NCBI GenBank assembly: GCA_025506515.1
Contig: CM046457.1
Span: 41,597,541 to 41,661,540, forward strand
Reading direction: 5' to 3'
Length of the DNA stretch: 64,000 nucleotides
DNA from: Flaveria trinervia
Taxonomy: Eukaryota; Streptophyta; Magnoliopsida; Asterales; Asteraceae
A program made the position numbers and the translations under genes. This document shows, piece after piece, positions 24,744 to 35,215 of the stretch. The notes under the pieces were generated by a model. It searched no databases and was not told the DNA's origin. It saw only the letters and a list, made by a program, of their open reading frames with translations. How positions within the stretch are numbered: the first letter of the stretch is position 1; each line of letters starts with the position of its first letter.

Positions 24744-25074
24744 CAATGTTTAAGTGAAATGGGTAAAATTTTCAAAATAAACCTTAACATAAACTGAGAA
24801 TGGGACGGAAGGAATGGGATACCAATCTGAGTAGCTGCGTGTCATCAGGTATTTTCGTAATGTTAACCGGTTTATGTGCGCATGGTATGTGGTTATGTGT
24901 TCTATAGATTTAAATACTGATGTATTCAGGACAGGTAATGCTCGGGTATGAATAGTAAAGTAAGTGGCTAATCACAACTGGCCACTGTAATTAGGGACTT
25001 ACTATACTTGAAATAAACTGAGTAGTTCCCTTGAATGACCATGTTGGTGTTTGAATCTTTCAGTGTGTTAGTAG

Positions 25075-26330
25075 ATGGCCGATGGTAGATCTTCGAAAGC
25101 CTCTCATGATGGAGGTCACGGTGCTGAACCGCGACCCAAGAGAGGGAGACCCAGAGTCGAGAAAGTGGTTCATAAAGAACCAGAGGCTCCTCATCCGAGG
25201 GTGGCGACGAGGGTGCCAATCTGAGAGCCTCAGTACAGGAGGCGGTGGTGGAGGAAGTTCATCAGTCATGCAGACGGTTTTACCATTTATGGTGACCGAA
25301 GTATAATCAAGGCAGTTAGAGAGGGAGAGAGAAGGAAAGGAGTGCACCTACGGGTGAAAGAAGACAACCCGAGACTGACGTCTGATGATGAGGAAGAAGA
25401 AGAAGCAGAGCCTGTGCGGAGGCAGTATGAGGCTGTAACTACGGGGTATTCATGAGATGCAAGCCCCCTACTTTTGATGGAAACGACACCGCCGTTGTTG
25501 CTCACCAGTGGGTGAGGGAATGGAGGCGGTACTTGATATCAGCGAGTGCCAAGAAGACCAGAAGGTTAAGTTCGCTACCCATTCATTTGTAGACTCGACT
25601 CTGTGCTGGTGGGACAATATAGTCCAAGCTAAGGGTAGTCGGGCGATCGGGAGGATGAGATGGTCGGAGTTAAAGAAGTTAGTGATCAAGGAGTTTTGTC
25701 CTCACCGGGAAATGGACAAGGTTGAGAGAGAGTTTCTGCAACTAGAGGCGGGAACTGATGACACACCAAGAGTACACCACAAAGTTCAATGAAATGGCAC
25801 GTCTGGTGCCAGATGAGGTGACACCTCTATCTCGGAAGATCAAGAGGTATATTCAAGGTTTGCCAGCAGATATTCGCAGGCACATGATCGTTGCCCGACC
25901 AAGCACGTTTAGGTCAGCGGTGGATCTAGCAGGGAGATTGTATGATGAGAGGACTATGGTGGTGGTGACCGAAGGTAATCAGAAGGGTGGAGGTGATAGA
26001 AACTGGAACGGAATGAGGTTTCATCGGGGTGGTGCCTCGACGAGTAACAAGAAGGCTCAGGGGATGACCGTGTGTGGTCACAGCTGGTGCTGAGTTGAAG
26101 AAATGTGGCATGTGCGGGAAGGAGCACGGTGGCGAGTGTAGATGGGGGTCGAATATTTGTTTCAAGTGTGGGAAGCCTGGTCATATGGCTAGAGACTGTG
26201 GAGGTATGAAGTGTTTCAACTGCTGAGGAAGTGGTCACATGAGTAGGGAGTGTAAGAAGCCAAGGGCTGAGAGTTCCGGGGTGAAGAAGACCGAGGAGAA
26301 GGGCAGAAAGCAAGCGCCCAAGCTTTCACG
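25075..26330 (+). pseudogene. Element E gag
   Basis: The ATG at 25075 starts MADGRSSKASHDGG, followed by basic and acidic low-complexity parts and a retrotransposon gag domain (VKFATHSFVDSTLCWWDNIV, 25508-25790; RYIQGLPADIRRHMI, about 25845). The nucleocapsid part has MCGKEHGGEC, then CFKCGKPGHMARDC (about 26158-26199), then CFNC-stop-GSGHMSREC, where TGA replaces a codon. At least four frame breaks. It would form the particle and bind RNA. Confidence 0.78.
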
Positions 26331-29300
26331 ATGACTCGGGAGGAGGCTAGGACAGACCCCGACATGGTGTCACGTATGTTTCTATTAAACCAAACTCTTG
26401 CATCTGTGTTGTTTGATTCTGGCGCTAGTAGGACTTTCATTTCTGATGCCTTTGGTGCTAAGTTTCCCAATAAGAGTAGATGTATTGGTGAGCCATTCAA
26501 TGTAGAAACTGCTATTGGTAAGTCCACTAGAATTACTGAGGTGACAGAGGACTGTGCCATAGAACTAGAAGGTCATAGGTTTGCTGCTAAGTTACATGTG
26601 ATACCCCTAGGTGGATTTGATGTAGTACTAGGGATGGACTGGTTATAACATATGAAGCAAATATTGTGTGTTACAAGAAGATGATCCGACTGACAGCACC
26701 TGACGGGGATAAGGTGACTGTTTATGGCGATCGAGTCACGATGATCCCGAAAGTGATTTCGATGGCAGTGGTGGGGAAGTGCATGAGGCGTGGATGTAGT
26801 GCCTACTTGGCCTACGTAAAGGACGTGGACGCGCCAACACCACAACTATCGGATGTACCAGTTGCGTGTGACTTTGTGGATGTATTCCCGGAAGACTTAC
26901 CCGGTGTGCCACCAGATCGCGAGGTTGAGTTCCAAATTGACTTGATACCTGGTGCTCAACCCGTTGCCAAGGCACCGTACCGGTTGGCTCCGACTGAGAT
27001 GAAAGAGTTAATGGAGCAGTTGCAAGAACTGATGGATAAGGGGTTCATAAGACCGAGTATCTCCCCGTGGGGTGCTCCGGTATTATTTGTGAAGAAGAAA
27101 GACGATAGTATGAGGATGTGTATTCACTACCGAGAGTTGAACAAGTTGACGGTGAAAAACCGATACCCCCTACCAAGAATAGACGATGTGTTGATCAGTT
27201 CCAAGGTGCCAGTTGGTTTTCGAGGATAGATCTTCGATCTGGTTACCATCAGCTAAAAGTGAAGGAGCAGGACATCCCTAAAACAGCTTTTCGCACGCGC
27301 TACGGTCACTATGAGTTCCTCGTTATGTTGTTTGGTTTGACCAACGCACCAGCTGCTTTTATGGATCTAATGAACCGTGTGTGTCGGCCTATGTTGGATA
27401 AATCGGTGATTGTGTTCTTTGATGACATCCTGATTTATTCGAAGAGTGAGATTGAGCATGCCGGTCACATTTGAGAGGTTCTGGAGACGTTAAGAAGGGA
27501 GAAGTTGTATGCAAAATTCTCCAAGTGCGCATTTTGGTTGCGTGAAGTTCAGTTCGTGGGTCATGTGGTGAATCCCGACGGGATTATGGTGGACCCGGCT
27601 AAGGTAGAGGCTGTGATGCAATGGAAGACTCCAATGACACCATCCGAGATTCGTAGTTTCTTGGTGTTGGCGGGGTATTATCGAAGGTTCATTCAAGACT
27701 TTTCGAAGATCGCTTCTCCACTGACCAAGTTGACCCGAAAGGATGTAATGTTTACGTGGGGTCAAGCTCAAGAACAGGAGTTCAAGGAGTTAAAGGTGAG
27801 GTTTGGTAGTATATTCAGATGCTTCGTACTCGGGGTTGGGATGCGTATTAATGCAAAGAGGAAAAGTTATAGCCTACGCATCCCGACAACTGAAGGTTCA
27901 TGAGGTCAACTACCCTACTCATGACTTGGAGCTAGCAGTTGTAGTCTTTGCACTAAAGATTTGGAGGCACTATCTATACGGGACGAAGTGCACCATTTTC
28001 ATTGACCACAAGAGCTTGAAGTACTTCTTCGAGCAAAAAGATCTGAACATGAGGCAGAGAGATGGTTGGAGCTCATAAAAGATTAAGATTATGAGATCCA
28101 TTATCATCCTGGCAAAGCCAATATGGTGGCTGATGCTCTTAGCCGAAAGGAGAGGCCCGAGCCAATTCGGGTGAAAGCATATCAACTGATCATGACCTCT
28201 AATGTAATGAAAAAGTCAAGGAGTTTCAAGATGAGGCACTGAAAGAAGGTCATCTAAACTCTAAAAGAATGAGAGGTCTGGTTGGGGAATTAGGTGAAAA
28301 CACACTCGGTGTTAAAACCCGATTTAGACGAGTGTGGGTTCCTTGTTTCGGGGATCTACGTGTGAGGATTTTGGATGAAGCTCACAAGACTCGCTACTCT
28401 ATTCATCCTGGCGCCACAAAGATGTATCCAGACATGAAGAAAGATTATTGGTGGCCGGGTATGAAACGTGACGTGGCGGAGTATGTGAGTAAGTGCCTTA
28501 CTTGCTTGCAAGTGAAGGCGGAACATCAGAAGCCGTATAGGAAGATCCAACCTTTGGATATACCAGAATGAAAGTGGGAGCACATCACCATGGATTTCAT
28601 TATGAAACTGCTTCGTACTCCGAAAGGATACGATGCCATATGGGTGATTGTTGACCGTCTGACGAAGAGTGCTCACATCCTACCGATCCGCGAGACATAT
28701 TCATCCGAGAGTTTGGCTGACCTATTCATCAAGGAGATTGTAACTCGTCATGGTGTGCTAGTGTCTATTGTGTCGGATCGTGACACCCGGTTTACATCTA
28801 AATTCTGGAAGAAATTCCACGATGCCATGGGGACGAGGTTACATATTAGCACGACTTAACATCCCCAAACTGATGGTCACTCAGAAAGGACCATTCAAAC
28901 GTTGGAGGACATGCTTCAGGCATGTGCAATTGATTTTGGTGGAAGTTGGGACGGCCACTTACCGTTAGCCGAATTCTCATACAACAATAGCTATCATGCC
29001 AGCATTGGTATGCCACCATATGAGATGCTATACGGTAGGCGATGCAGAACACCCGTTTGTTGGGGTGACATTGGTCAAAAGAGTTGGGAAGTGTCGAGGT
29101 AATCGAGGCTACGACTGAGAAGCTTGATAGGATCAAAGCCTTCATGAAGGCAGCCAAAGATAGTCAGAAGTCGTATGCCGATAAACGATGTAGACCAATT
29201 GAGTTCCAGGTGGGTGACCGAGTTATGTTGAAGGTCTCACCTTGGAAGGGTATCATCCGATTCAGAAAATGATGTAAGCTAAGCTCGAGATACATAGGAC

Positions 29301-29631
29301 CTTTCCGAATCATTGCTCGAGTAGGGGAGGTGGCCTATAGATTGGAGTTGCCAGATGAGTTAAGTGGAATTCACCGACATTCCATGTATCTCATTTGAGA
29401 AAGTGCTTAGCTGATGAAGACATGATGGTTTCACTGGAGGATATCGAAGTAGACGAAAGGCTCAATTATGTGGAGCAACCAGTGGTAATCATCGATCGTA
29501 AAGAGAAAAGGTTGAGAAATAAAGTGGTTCCTCTTGTGCATGTACAGTGGAAGCACAGGAAAGGATCTGAGTATGCTTGGGAGACGGAGGAGGAGTTGAG
29601 GCAGCATTACCCTCATATGTTCGAGAAATAA
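26331..29631 (+). pseudogene. Element E pol with chromodomain-like C-terminus
   Basis: Protease LFDSGASRTFISDAF (about 26409-26455). [21 protein letters not shown], frameshift near 27200, [14 protein letters not shown], and active site [11 protein letters not shown] (27415). RNase [20 protein letters not shown] (27803); sequence between RT and RNase H is missing. Integrase: zinc region with [31 protein letters not shown], and [15 protein letters not shown]. Chromodomain-like end VQWKHRKGSEYAWETEEEL, stop 29629-29631. In-frame stops include TGA at 27472 and 28569, both one change from Arg or Trp codons. The element cannot make its own enzymes. Confidence 0.85.
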
Positions 29632-29656
29632 CAGGTTTCGGGGACGAAACCTATAT

Positions 29657-29670
29657 AAGGGGGGTGGACT
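29657..29670 (+). other. Polypurine tract of element E
   Basis: AAGGGGGGTGGACT directly before the 3' LTR. F has the reverse complement at 55552-55566. Confidence 0.75.
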
Positions 29671-31936
29671 TGTAACACCTGGTTATTTTAAAAGTCAAGA
29701 TAAAAAGAGTAAAAGCAAGAAAGGCAATAAAGTCCAAGTGGAGGGACTAAAAGTGTCCAAAAAGGACAAAACTTTCAAAAGTTGGTGTAAAGGTGAGTAT
29801 GGCCGCCCACCCTCACCTCACTTCACTATTTTTCTCGGTTTTAGAGAGAGAGAGAGAGCAGAGAACACTCTCGGATTGAAGAAGAAGAGGAAGAAGGAAA
29901 GTGAATTCAAGGTTTTTATGTTTTTATGTCGGGTTTTATCCCGGTTATGTGTTTGTATGCTTAAGGGTTGTGTTTGTGCTCGGGTTTGTGTGTTTTTGGA
30001 TGTTGTTTCTAGGTGTATTGAACTCTTTGCAAGCGGGTTAAAAGGAAGAACACCCAAGTTGCACCAGGTGAGTTCTAGACCCCGTTTTTACATGTTTTAA
30101 ACTATCTTTGGGGCTGAAAACGTATTAATTGATTTTAAAATGTTTATGTGTGAATACTCGTATGTATTGTGTATGTTGGATGTTAGTTCTTGATGGTCTA
30201 TAGGTTATTCATGTTTAGAATAGCCACATTATGCTTGGAACAGATGGGTTTGATGATTAGGATTGAAAACAACCCATGTTTTACAGAATGCTCATGCTCT
30301 TAGATAAGTGTTCATACGCCTGAAATTGCCTTAGAAAGAAGTAAGTGTGAGCCATGCGCCTAAACAGTAGCTCATGCGCCCAAAATTTGCCTTAGAAAAG
30401 TCTTAAGTATAGCCCATGCGCCTGAACAGTGGCTCATGCGCCTAGAAATGTTAGTCGGATGACTAAGTGTAGGGCCAAGCGCCCCAATAGTGCTAATGCG
30501 CCTAAGTGGCCCATGCGCGCAAGTGGCTCATGCACCTGAATAGTACCCATGTGCCCAAAACTGGGCTGGATTTGACTAAGTGTTTCCTCATGCGCCTGCA
30601 TAGTGCTCATGCGCCTGAAAGTGGCCCATGCGCCTAAGTGTTCCCCATGCGCCTGAATAGTGTCCATGCGCCTTAATAGTGCCCATGCGCCTAGGACTTA
30701 GAATATTGTTCTGAATTTTGGGGAAAATGTGTAAGGTAGGCTTTGACTTGGGAAATTCCCGGGGGACTATATAAGTTGACTTTTGGGGTCATGGATGGTA
30801 TGAGGGGCATGTTATGCATTGTGATTGATGCTTATGATGATGATGATGATGATGATGATGTTGCATGATTATGCATGATATGTATGAATGATGCCTTGTA
30901 TGGTGATGTATGAATGATATGTTATGTTATGTTCCTATAGTGATGAATGTTTATCTTTCCATGGCTTTACGTGTTATGTTAATGAATGAACCAAAAGTAT
31001 TATGTAACGTAAAGTGAAAGACAATGAAAGAGGAACATGATGAATGAATGCATGCATTAACGAATGAATGAACATAAAAAGTCTTGCAAGCAAATGTATG
31101 GAGGTCCACACCCAATGAAGGGTGTTAGCTCAACTGTGTACGTGTTAGCTACCCCAGAAGGATGTACACTGGGGTCCAATCCTTGTGATTGACCATATGT
31201 ATGGGATCCTTGCCGCTTGCCCCAGGTACTGGAGTCAGCTTCGTGCACAATGTTCGAGGTCTATGAAAGTCTTGAGGCCCAATAACCAGCTTCGTGCACA
31301 ATGTTCGGGGTATGGCATATGGCATTGATCCGGAATGAAAAGAATGATGAATGGTGAATGTACTTGCCCTAGGTACTGGAGTCAGCTTCGTGCACAATGT
31401 TCGGGGTCTATGAAAGACCTCAGACCCAGTAACCAGCTTCGTACACAATGTTCGGGGTAATGTACATGTCACAAGATGTAACAGATGAACGATGGTTAAT
31501 GAACAAAATGAAGATAATAATGATATTATCTGTATGTACGTATGATGTATGATCACGAACGAATGAAACATATAGTATGGACTCTGTAAATAAATAAATA
31601 ATGATTTTATGTATTTTTTATTATAAAACTAGAACTCACTGAGCAATGCTGACTTTTATACGTTTTCAGTTGGCAGGTAAACGTTGCTGAGGATGGCACG
31701 AGGCGGCTACTCAGCTCTTTTGGATGGCATCCATTTAATTAAGGCTTTTGTGATGTAATACAACAATGTAATTTGTAATCAACAAACAATGCGTTATTTT
31801 GAAATAGTTTTTATGATGAAATGAAATGCCATTTGTTTTATGTTTTCCGCTGCAATGTTTTGATGAATAAGGTAAAGTATATGTTTTACGTGTGATGAAT
31901 CATCAGCTGTAAGCGTCCCGGGAACAGGGGCTTACA
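29671..31936 (+). repeat. Element E 3' LTR
   Basis: 2266 bases, pair of 22427-24728, with fewer GAT units (about 30834-30862) and one CATGCGCC unit fewer. Possible TATA word at 30768-30775. Confidence 0.9.
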
Positions 31937-32112
31937 ATATCTGTGACAAAAGGATAGATGATTAATCACCTAAAAACATTTCAAGTATGGTACTTGAAGG
32001 AGATGATGTTATTGAATGGCACTTAGTCATATGTATTAAAGGTAGTAAACCGTTGTTAGGCAGTATTTACTGCTTGCATCAATCTTCTATGAATCTTATG
32101 CAAGTGGGAGAT
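31937..32112 (+). other. Element N 3' untranslated part, right of E, with polypurine tract
   Basis: No ORF. It ends in AAGTGGGAGAT (32102-32112), the polypurine tract of N. Confidence 0.75.
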
Positions 32113-33021
32113 TGTTGGATCTTATATGCCTAAGACACATATAAGATTTATGTGGTTAGTACGTTATGATCCATGTCGGGTCATACCCAATAACAAGCCA
32201 TACAAACACTAATAAATATTTATTCATAGATAAGATCTTACAAATATATATTAAACACCAATTTAGAAAATGGGTTTTCTAAATCATTGCTTTTGTAATG
32301 AAAAATGTTACGTGGATAATTTGTTCATAAGAAGTTATTTGTTTCATTTTAAGTTAGTTAAACAATGACAAATACAAGTGTGTAAGTATTATAAAATTAA
32401 AAGGAGTTTTAATTTTATAAAAGAATGATTTAAGAGTGTAGTTTTAATTAAACTAAAATTTTGGGGGGGAAACCCCTTTTGGGGTATGATGCTCGGCCGC
32501 CCAAAAGGGCCATTTGGGACCAGCCTTGTCTTGATCGTTGAAAAAGCTTTTCTCCTCTAAAATACTCAATCATTCTACAACACATTTCCTCTCACACACA
32601 ACCTTTTGAAACTCAAAAGGGACCAGGCTGTTTTTGGGTTTTAAGGGGCTGAAAAGGCTGGTTGATTTTGGTTTTGAGGAACAAGAGAAGAGCAATCTTT
32701 GGTGGAGCATCCTAACAAGCAAGGTGTTAGAAGGGCTTGTGGGTATCACCTCTTGAGATCTTCTAATTTGGAGATTTTGTTTTCAATCTTCATCTTCCCT
32801 CTTCATCTACGATTTATAGAAGGTGGTATGTGATGTTTTGTTTGTTTGTTTGATAGCATGTTCTTTCATATAAAGATCCTTGTTAATGGGTTTTGTTTTT
32901 CACATATATTTGATATATATACATTAACTAATTTGAAAATGTTTTCTTTCATTATTACTCTGCTACGTTTTGACACATTAATGGTTAATGTGGCTTTGAT
33001 AAACTTCTACAAAACCCAACA
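32113..33021 (+). repeat. Element N 3' LTR
   Basis: 909 bases, same length as the 5' LTR, ending CCCAACA, followed by target duplication CTAAC. Confidence 0.92.
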
Positions 33022-33604
33022 CTAACTATATAGGTTTGTGGTTATTGTGCAAGATTCTTAATCAATAATGATTGAGAAACATGTTCAAACTTAATCGTGT
33101 GAAGTTCTCATGCGAATGGACCATGCTAATGGACCATACGCATGAATACTTCATGCTAATGGACCAGGTGCACGACTGAACCAGGAGACTGGATCAGTCG
33201 CACGATTGAGACATAAGATTCACTCAGTCACATGACTGGACCTTCTGTCGAGCGGATGGATCAATCGCATGATTCAGTCGCACGACTGAACCATGCTAAT
33301 GGTTTAGTCGTATGATTGGAAGACCCTAACCTATAAATACCACCTAATTCGCGGAAAAACTGAACAATTCGAATACTTATGCACATAATCGTACCCTAGC
33401 CATCTAGAGACTCAAGAAAACCTGTTCCAAGTTCATAGATCACATCTGATCATGTTCTAATCATCCTTAATGCTTCATTTGTCGTTAGATTGATCTGAAC
33501 TATGTTCTCCCTGCTTGGATCGCCAATCAAATAGGATTTCGCACTATTTGAGTTGGTATACGCGCAGAATTTGTTAGTACTCCATACGTACATGGTCCCT
33601 AACA
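33022..33604 (+). repeat. Element A 3' LTR, right part
   Basis: Starts with the duplicated CTAAC (33022-33026) and ends CCCTAACA. It contains TATAAATA at 33332-33339 and CAGTCGCACGACTG at 33275-33288. With 2867-3027 it gives about 739 bases, against 733 in C. It may also act as the 5' LTR of B, which follows without a gap. Confidence 0.85.
33332..33339 (+). promoter_or_regulatory. TATA box of the A LTR
   Basis: TATAAATA followed by CC(A)CC. The same block is at 38309-38316 (B), 40067-40074 and 53818-53825 (C). Confidence 0.65.
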
Positions 33605-34138
33605 GTTTCTTCTTGAAATATACCCATAGATCGCTCAAAAATCCCTTGAGGAATGTTGATTACCATATAAGCGTGGGATCCACAAATGCTCTTTGAAATA
33701 AATTAACCTTAACTCATCACCAATGTGTGTCAAAAATCTATGTATGGATTTAGAGGACAAGTATGCTGACAATCATCGTGAGCTGCAGTTCTTGAAAGTC
33801 AAAATCAGTGTGGGATCCTAAAATTACCATTGAATCTCGGTCAAAACAAGAATCTAGCATCAAAATGGTTTATTAAAAATGTCCCAAATGATTCTGATAT
33901 ACATGTATGATTCCATAATGAATCGTACCAGAAATGAAAAAATTGACTTGAAACTGTACTGTCCAGGGCGTAAAATCGGTTAGACGCTCTTCTAAAAGAT
34001 TTCAATTCATCTCCAATCAAAGATACAAAAATATATTGTGTTTTGTTTTTATTTCAAGTGTTTTTATTTTTTAGTCATTTGTTAGATAAAAGTCGGACTA
34101 TACATCTGGATTCAATCTATGAATCACTCACTAAAAGG
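33605..34138 (+). other. Element B post-pol leader
   Basis: Non-coding. Similar to C at about 47841-48396 (for example GATGTTGATTACCATATAAG). A minus-strand ORF across 33450-33638 spans the LTR junction and is not credible. Confidence 0.65.
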
Positions 34139-34236
34139 GGTCACATCTGAGGTGACCAATCGGGTTTTTAATCAAAAGGACACGTCTAAGGTGATCAAAC
34201 AGTTTTTCAATTAAAAAGGTCATGTCTGAGATGATC
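34139..34236 (+). repeat. Three-unit hairpin array, element B
   Basis: 19-base units at 34139, 34178 and 34218 (steps 39, 40). Unit 1 is GGTCAC-loop-GTGACC. Unit 3 is GGTCAT-loop-ATGATC, pairing with one wobble. Unit 2 is imperfect. The loop is about TCTGAG. Homologous to 48397-48529. Confidence 0.78.
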
Positions 34237-34431
34237 ATCGGTCATAACGTCTTATCAATAGTTAAGTGTATGTTTGAATATGAAAGAGGTCAAACCCATA
34301 AGTATGAGCCAGACGTACGATTGAACCATAAGTATGGACCAGTCGCACGATTGGATCATAAGTATGGAGCAATCCATGTCATTGGATCACCAGAATGAAC
34401 CAACTGGACGAATGGATGAGGCCGTATGAGC

Positions 34432-34464
34432 CAGTCGCACGACTGAACCCCAGTCGCACGACTG
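34432..34464 (+). repeat. Palindrome pair CAGTCGCACGACTG
   Basis: Exact copies at 34432-34445 and 34451-34464, with degenerate copies around (34300-34530), just upstream of the internal TATA box. Confidence 0.8.
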
Positions 34465-34539
34465 AAGCATGAGTATGAGCTCAGTCGCATGACTGGAGCT
34501 GGCGTATGGGTCTAGTCGTACGATTGAACATTAAGACAA

Positions 34540-34547
34540 TATAAAAG
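34540..34547 (+). promoter_or_regulatory. Internal TATA box upstream of the B env-like ORF
   Basis: TATAAAAG followed by GAGGGG. A donor-like CAG|GT follows at 34686, 146 bases downstream; C has the same layout with 147. Confidence 0.55.
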
Positions 34548-34685
34548 GAGGGGTGAGTCCGTCGCATTTCTCACCACCCCCTAAATCATTCAAACACAAC
34601 TCATACGCAGACACTCTGCCCAAAATTTCTTCTCGCCTTGATTTCTTGCCGATTATATTACAACTGATCCATTGTTCATCTACAG

Positions 34686-35215
34686 GTATTTAGTGACTGA
34701 AATCAAACAAAATGCTCGGTGTAATCAAACCCTAACTGACCTAATTGGTTAAAATCAAGAATTCAGTAATACCACTCAAATAGACCATTGAAATGAACAA
34801 AATAGTTGATTTAAAGGACACTAGGTGCTATTTTGGGTGTTTGTGAGTCAAATGAGTCTAAACACGACGTCTAACATCAAGTTTTGACCAAATTCGTAGT
34901 CGGAGTGCCGAACAAAGTTGTATGCGAATAAACACTCCAAATGAACTTCAGTCGCACGATTGAGCTAGGCGTGTGAGTCAATCGCACGAATGAACCAGGC
35001 GTATGAGTTCAGTCGCATGATTGACTCAACCGCATGGCTTAATACATGACTAAGTTCAGTTGCAAGCTCAAGACTGAACTCAACCGCATGCTCAATCAAA
35101 CGACTGAACTCAGTCGTATGGTTCAATCGCACGATTAAACCATATTGCTCTAAACAGTTTATTTTCAAGAGTCATCTCTGTTATGCACAAATCTAATGTT
35201 TATGTTTCTTGTGTT
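34686..35215 (+). other. Possible 5' untranslated intron before the B env-like ORF
   Basis: Donor CAG|GTATTTAG at 34686. The acceptor region near 35200 is damaged: bases equivalent to the ATG region of C appear deleted. Contains more CAGTCGCACGACTG-like words (34940-35140). Confidence 0.4.

Larger units (their letters stand above)
22427..31936 (+). mobile_element. Element E: Gypsy chromovirus, Tekay/Del-like, degenerate
   Basis: Long LTRs (22427-24728 and 29671-31936, TGTAACACC...CTTACA), primer site TGGTATCAAAGC, gag with zinc knuckles, then protease, RT, RNase H, integrase and a chromodomain-like end. RT before integrase and a C-terminal chromodomain define Gypsy chromoviruses; LTRs above 2 kb fit the Tekay/Del lineage. 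It is inserted in the 3' part of N. F is a minus-strand relative. Confidence 0.88.
3028..33021 (+). mobile_element. Element N: Ty1/Copia LTR retrotransposon carrying two nested insertions
   Basis: Two 909-base LTRs (3028-3936 and 32113-33021) start TGTTGGATC and end CCCAACA, flanked by CTAAC on both sides. Inside are a primer binding site, leader, gag, protease, integrase, RT and RNase H in Copia order. Element D (6772-19140) splits the pre-integrase domain and element E (22427-31936) splits the 3' untranslated part. Without them N is about 8 kb. The LTRs differ at roughly 5% of positions by eye over the first 230 bases, so N is not a fresh insertion. Confidence 0.9.

Noticed and set aside
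33450..33638. Minus-strand ORF across the A LTR end
   Set aside because: Spans the LTR/leader junction; chance ORF of 62 codons.
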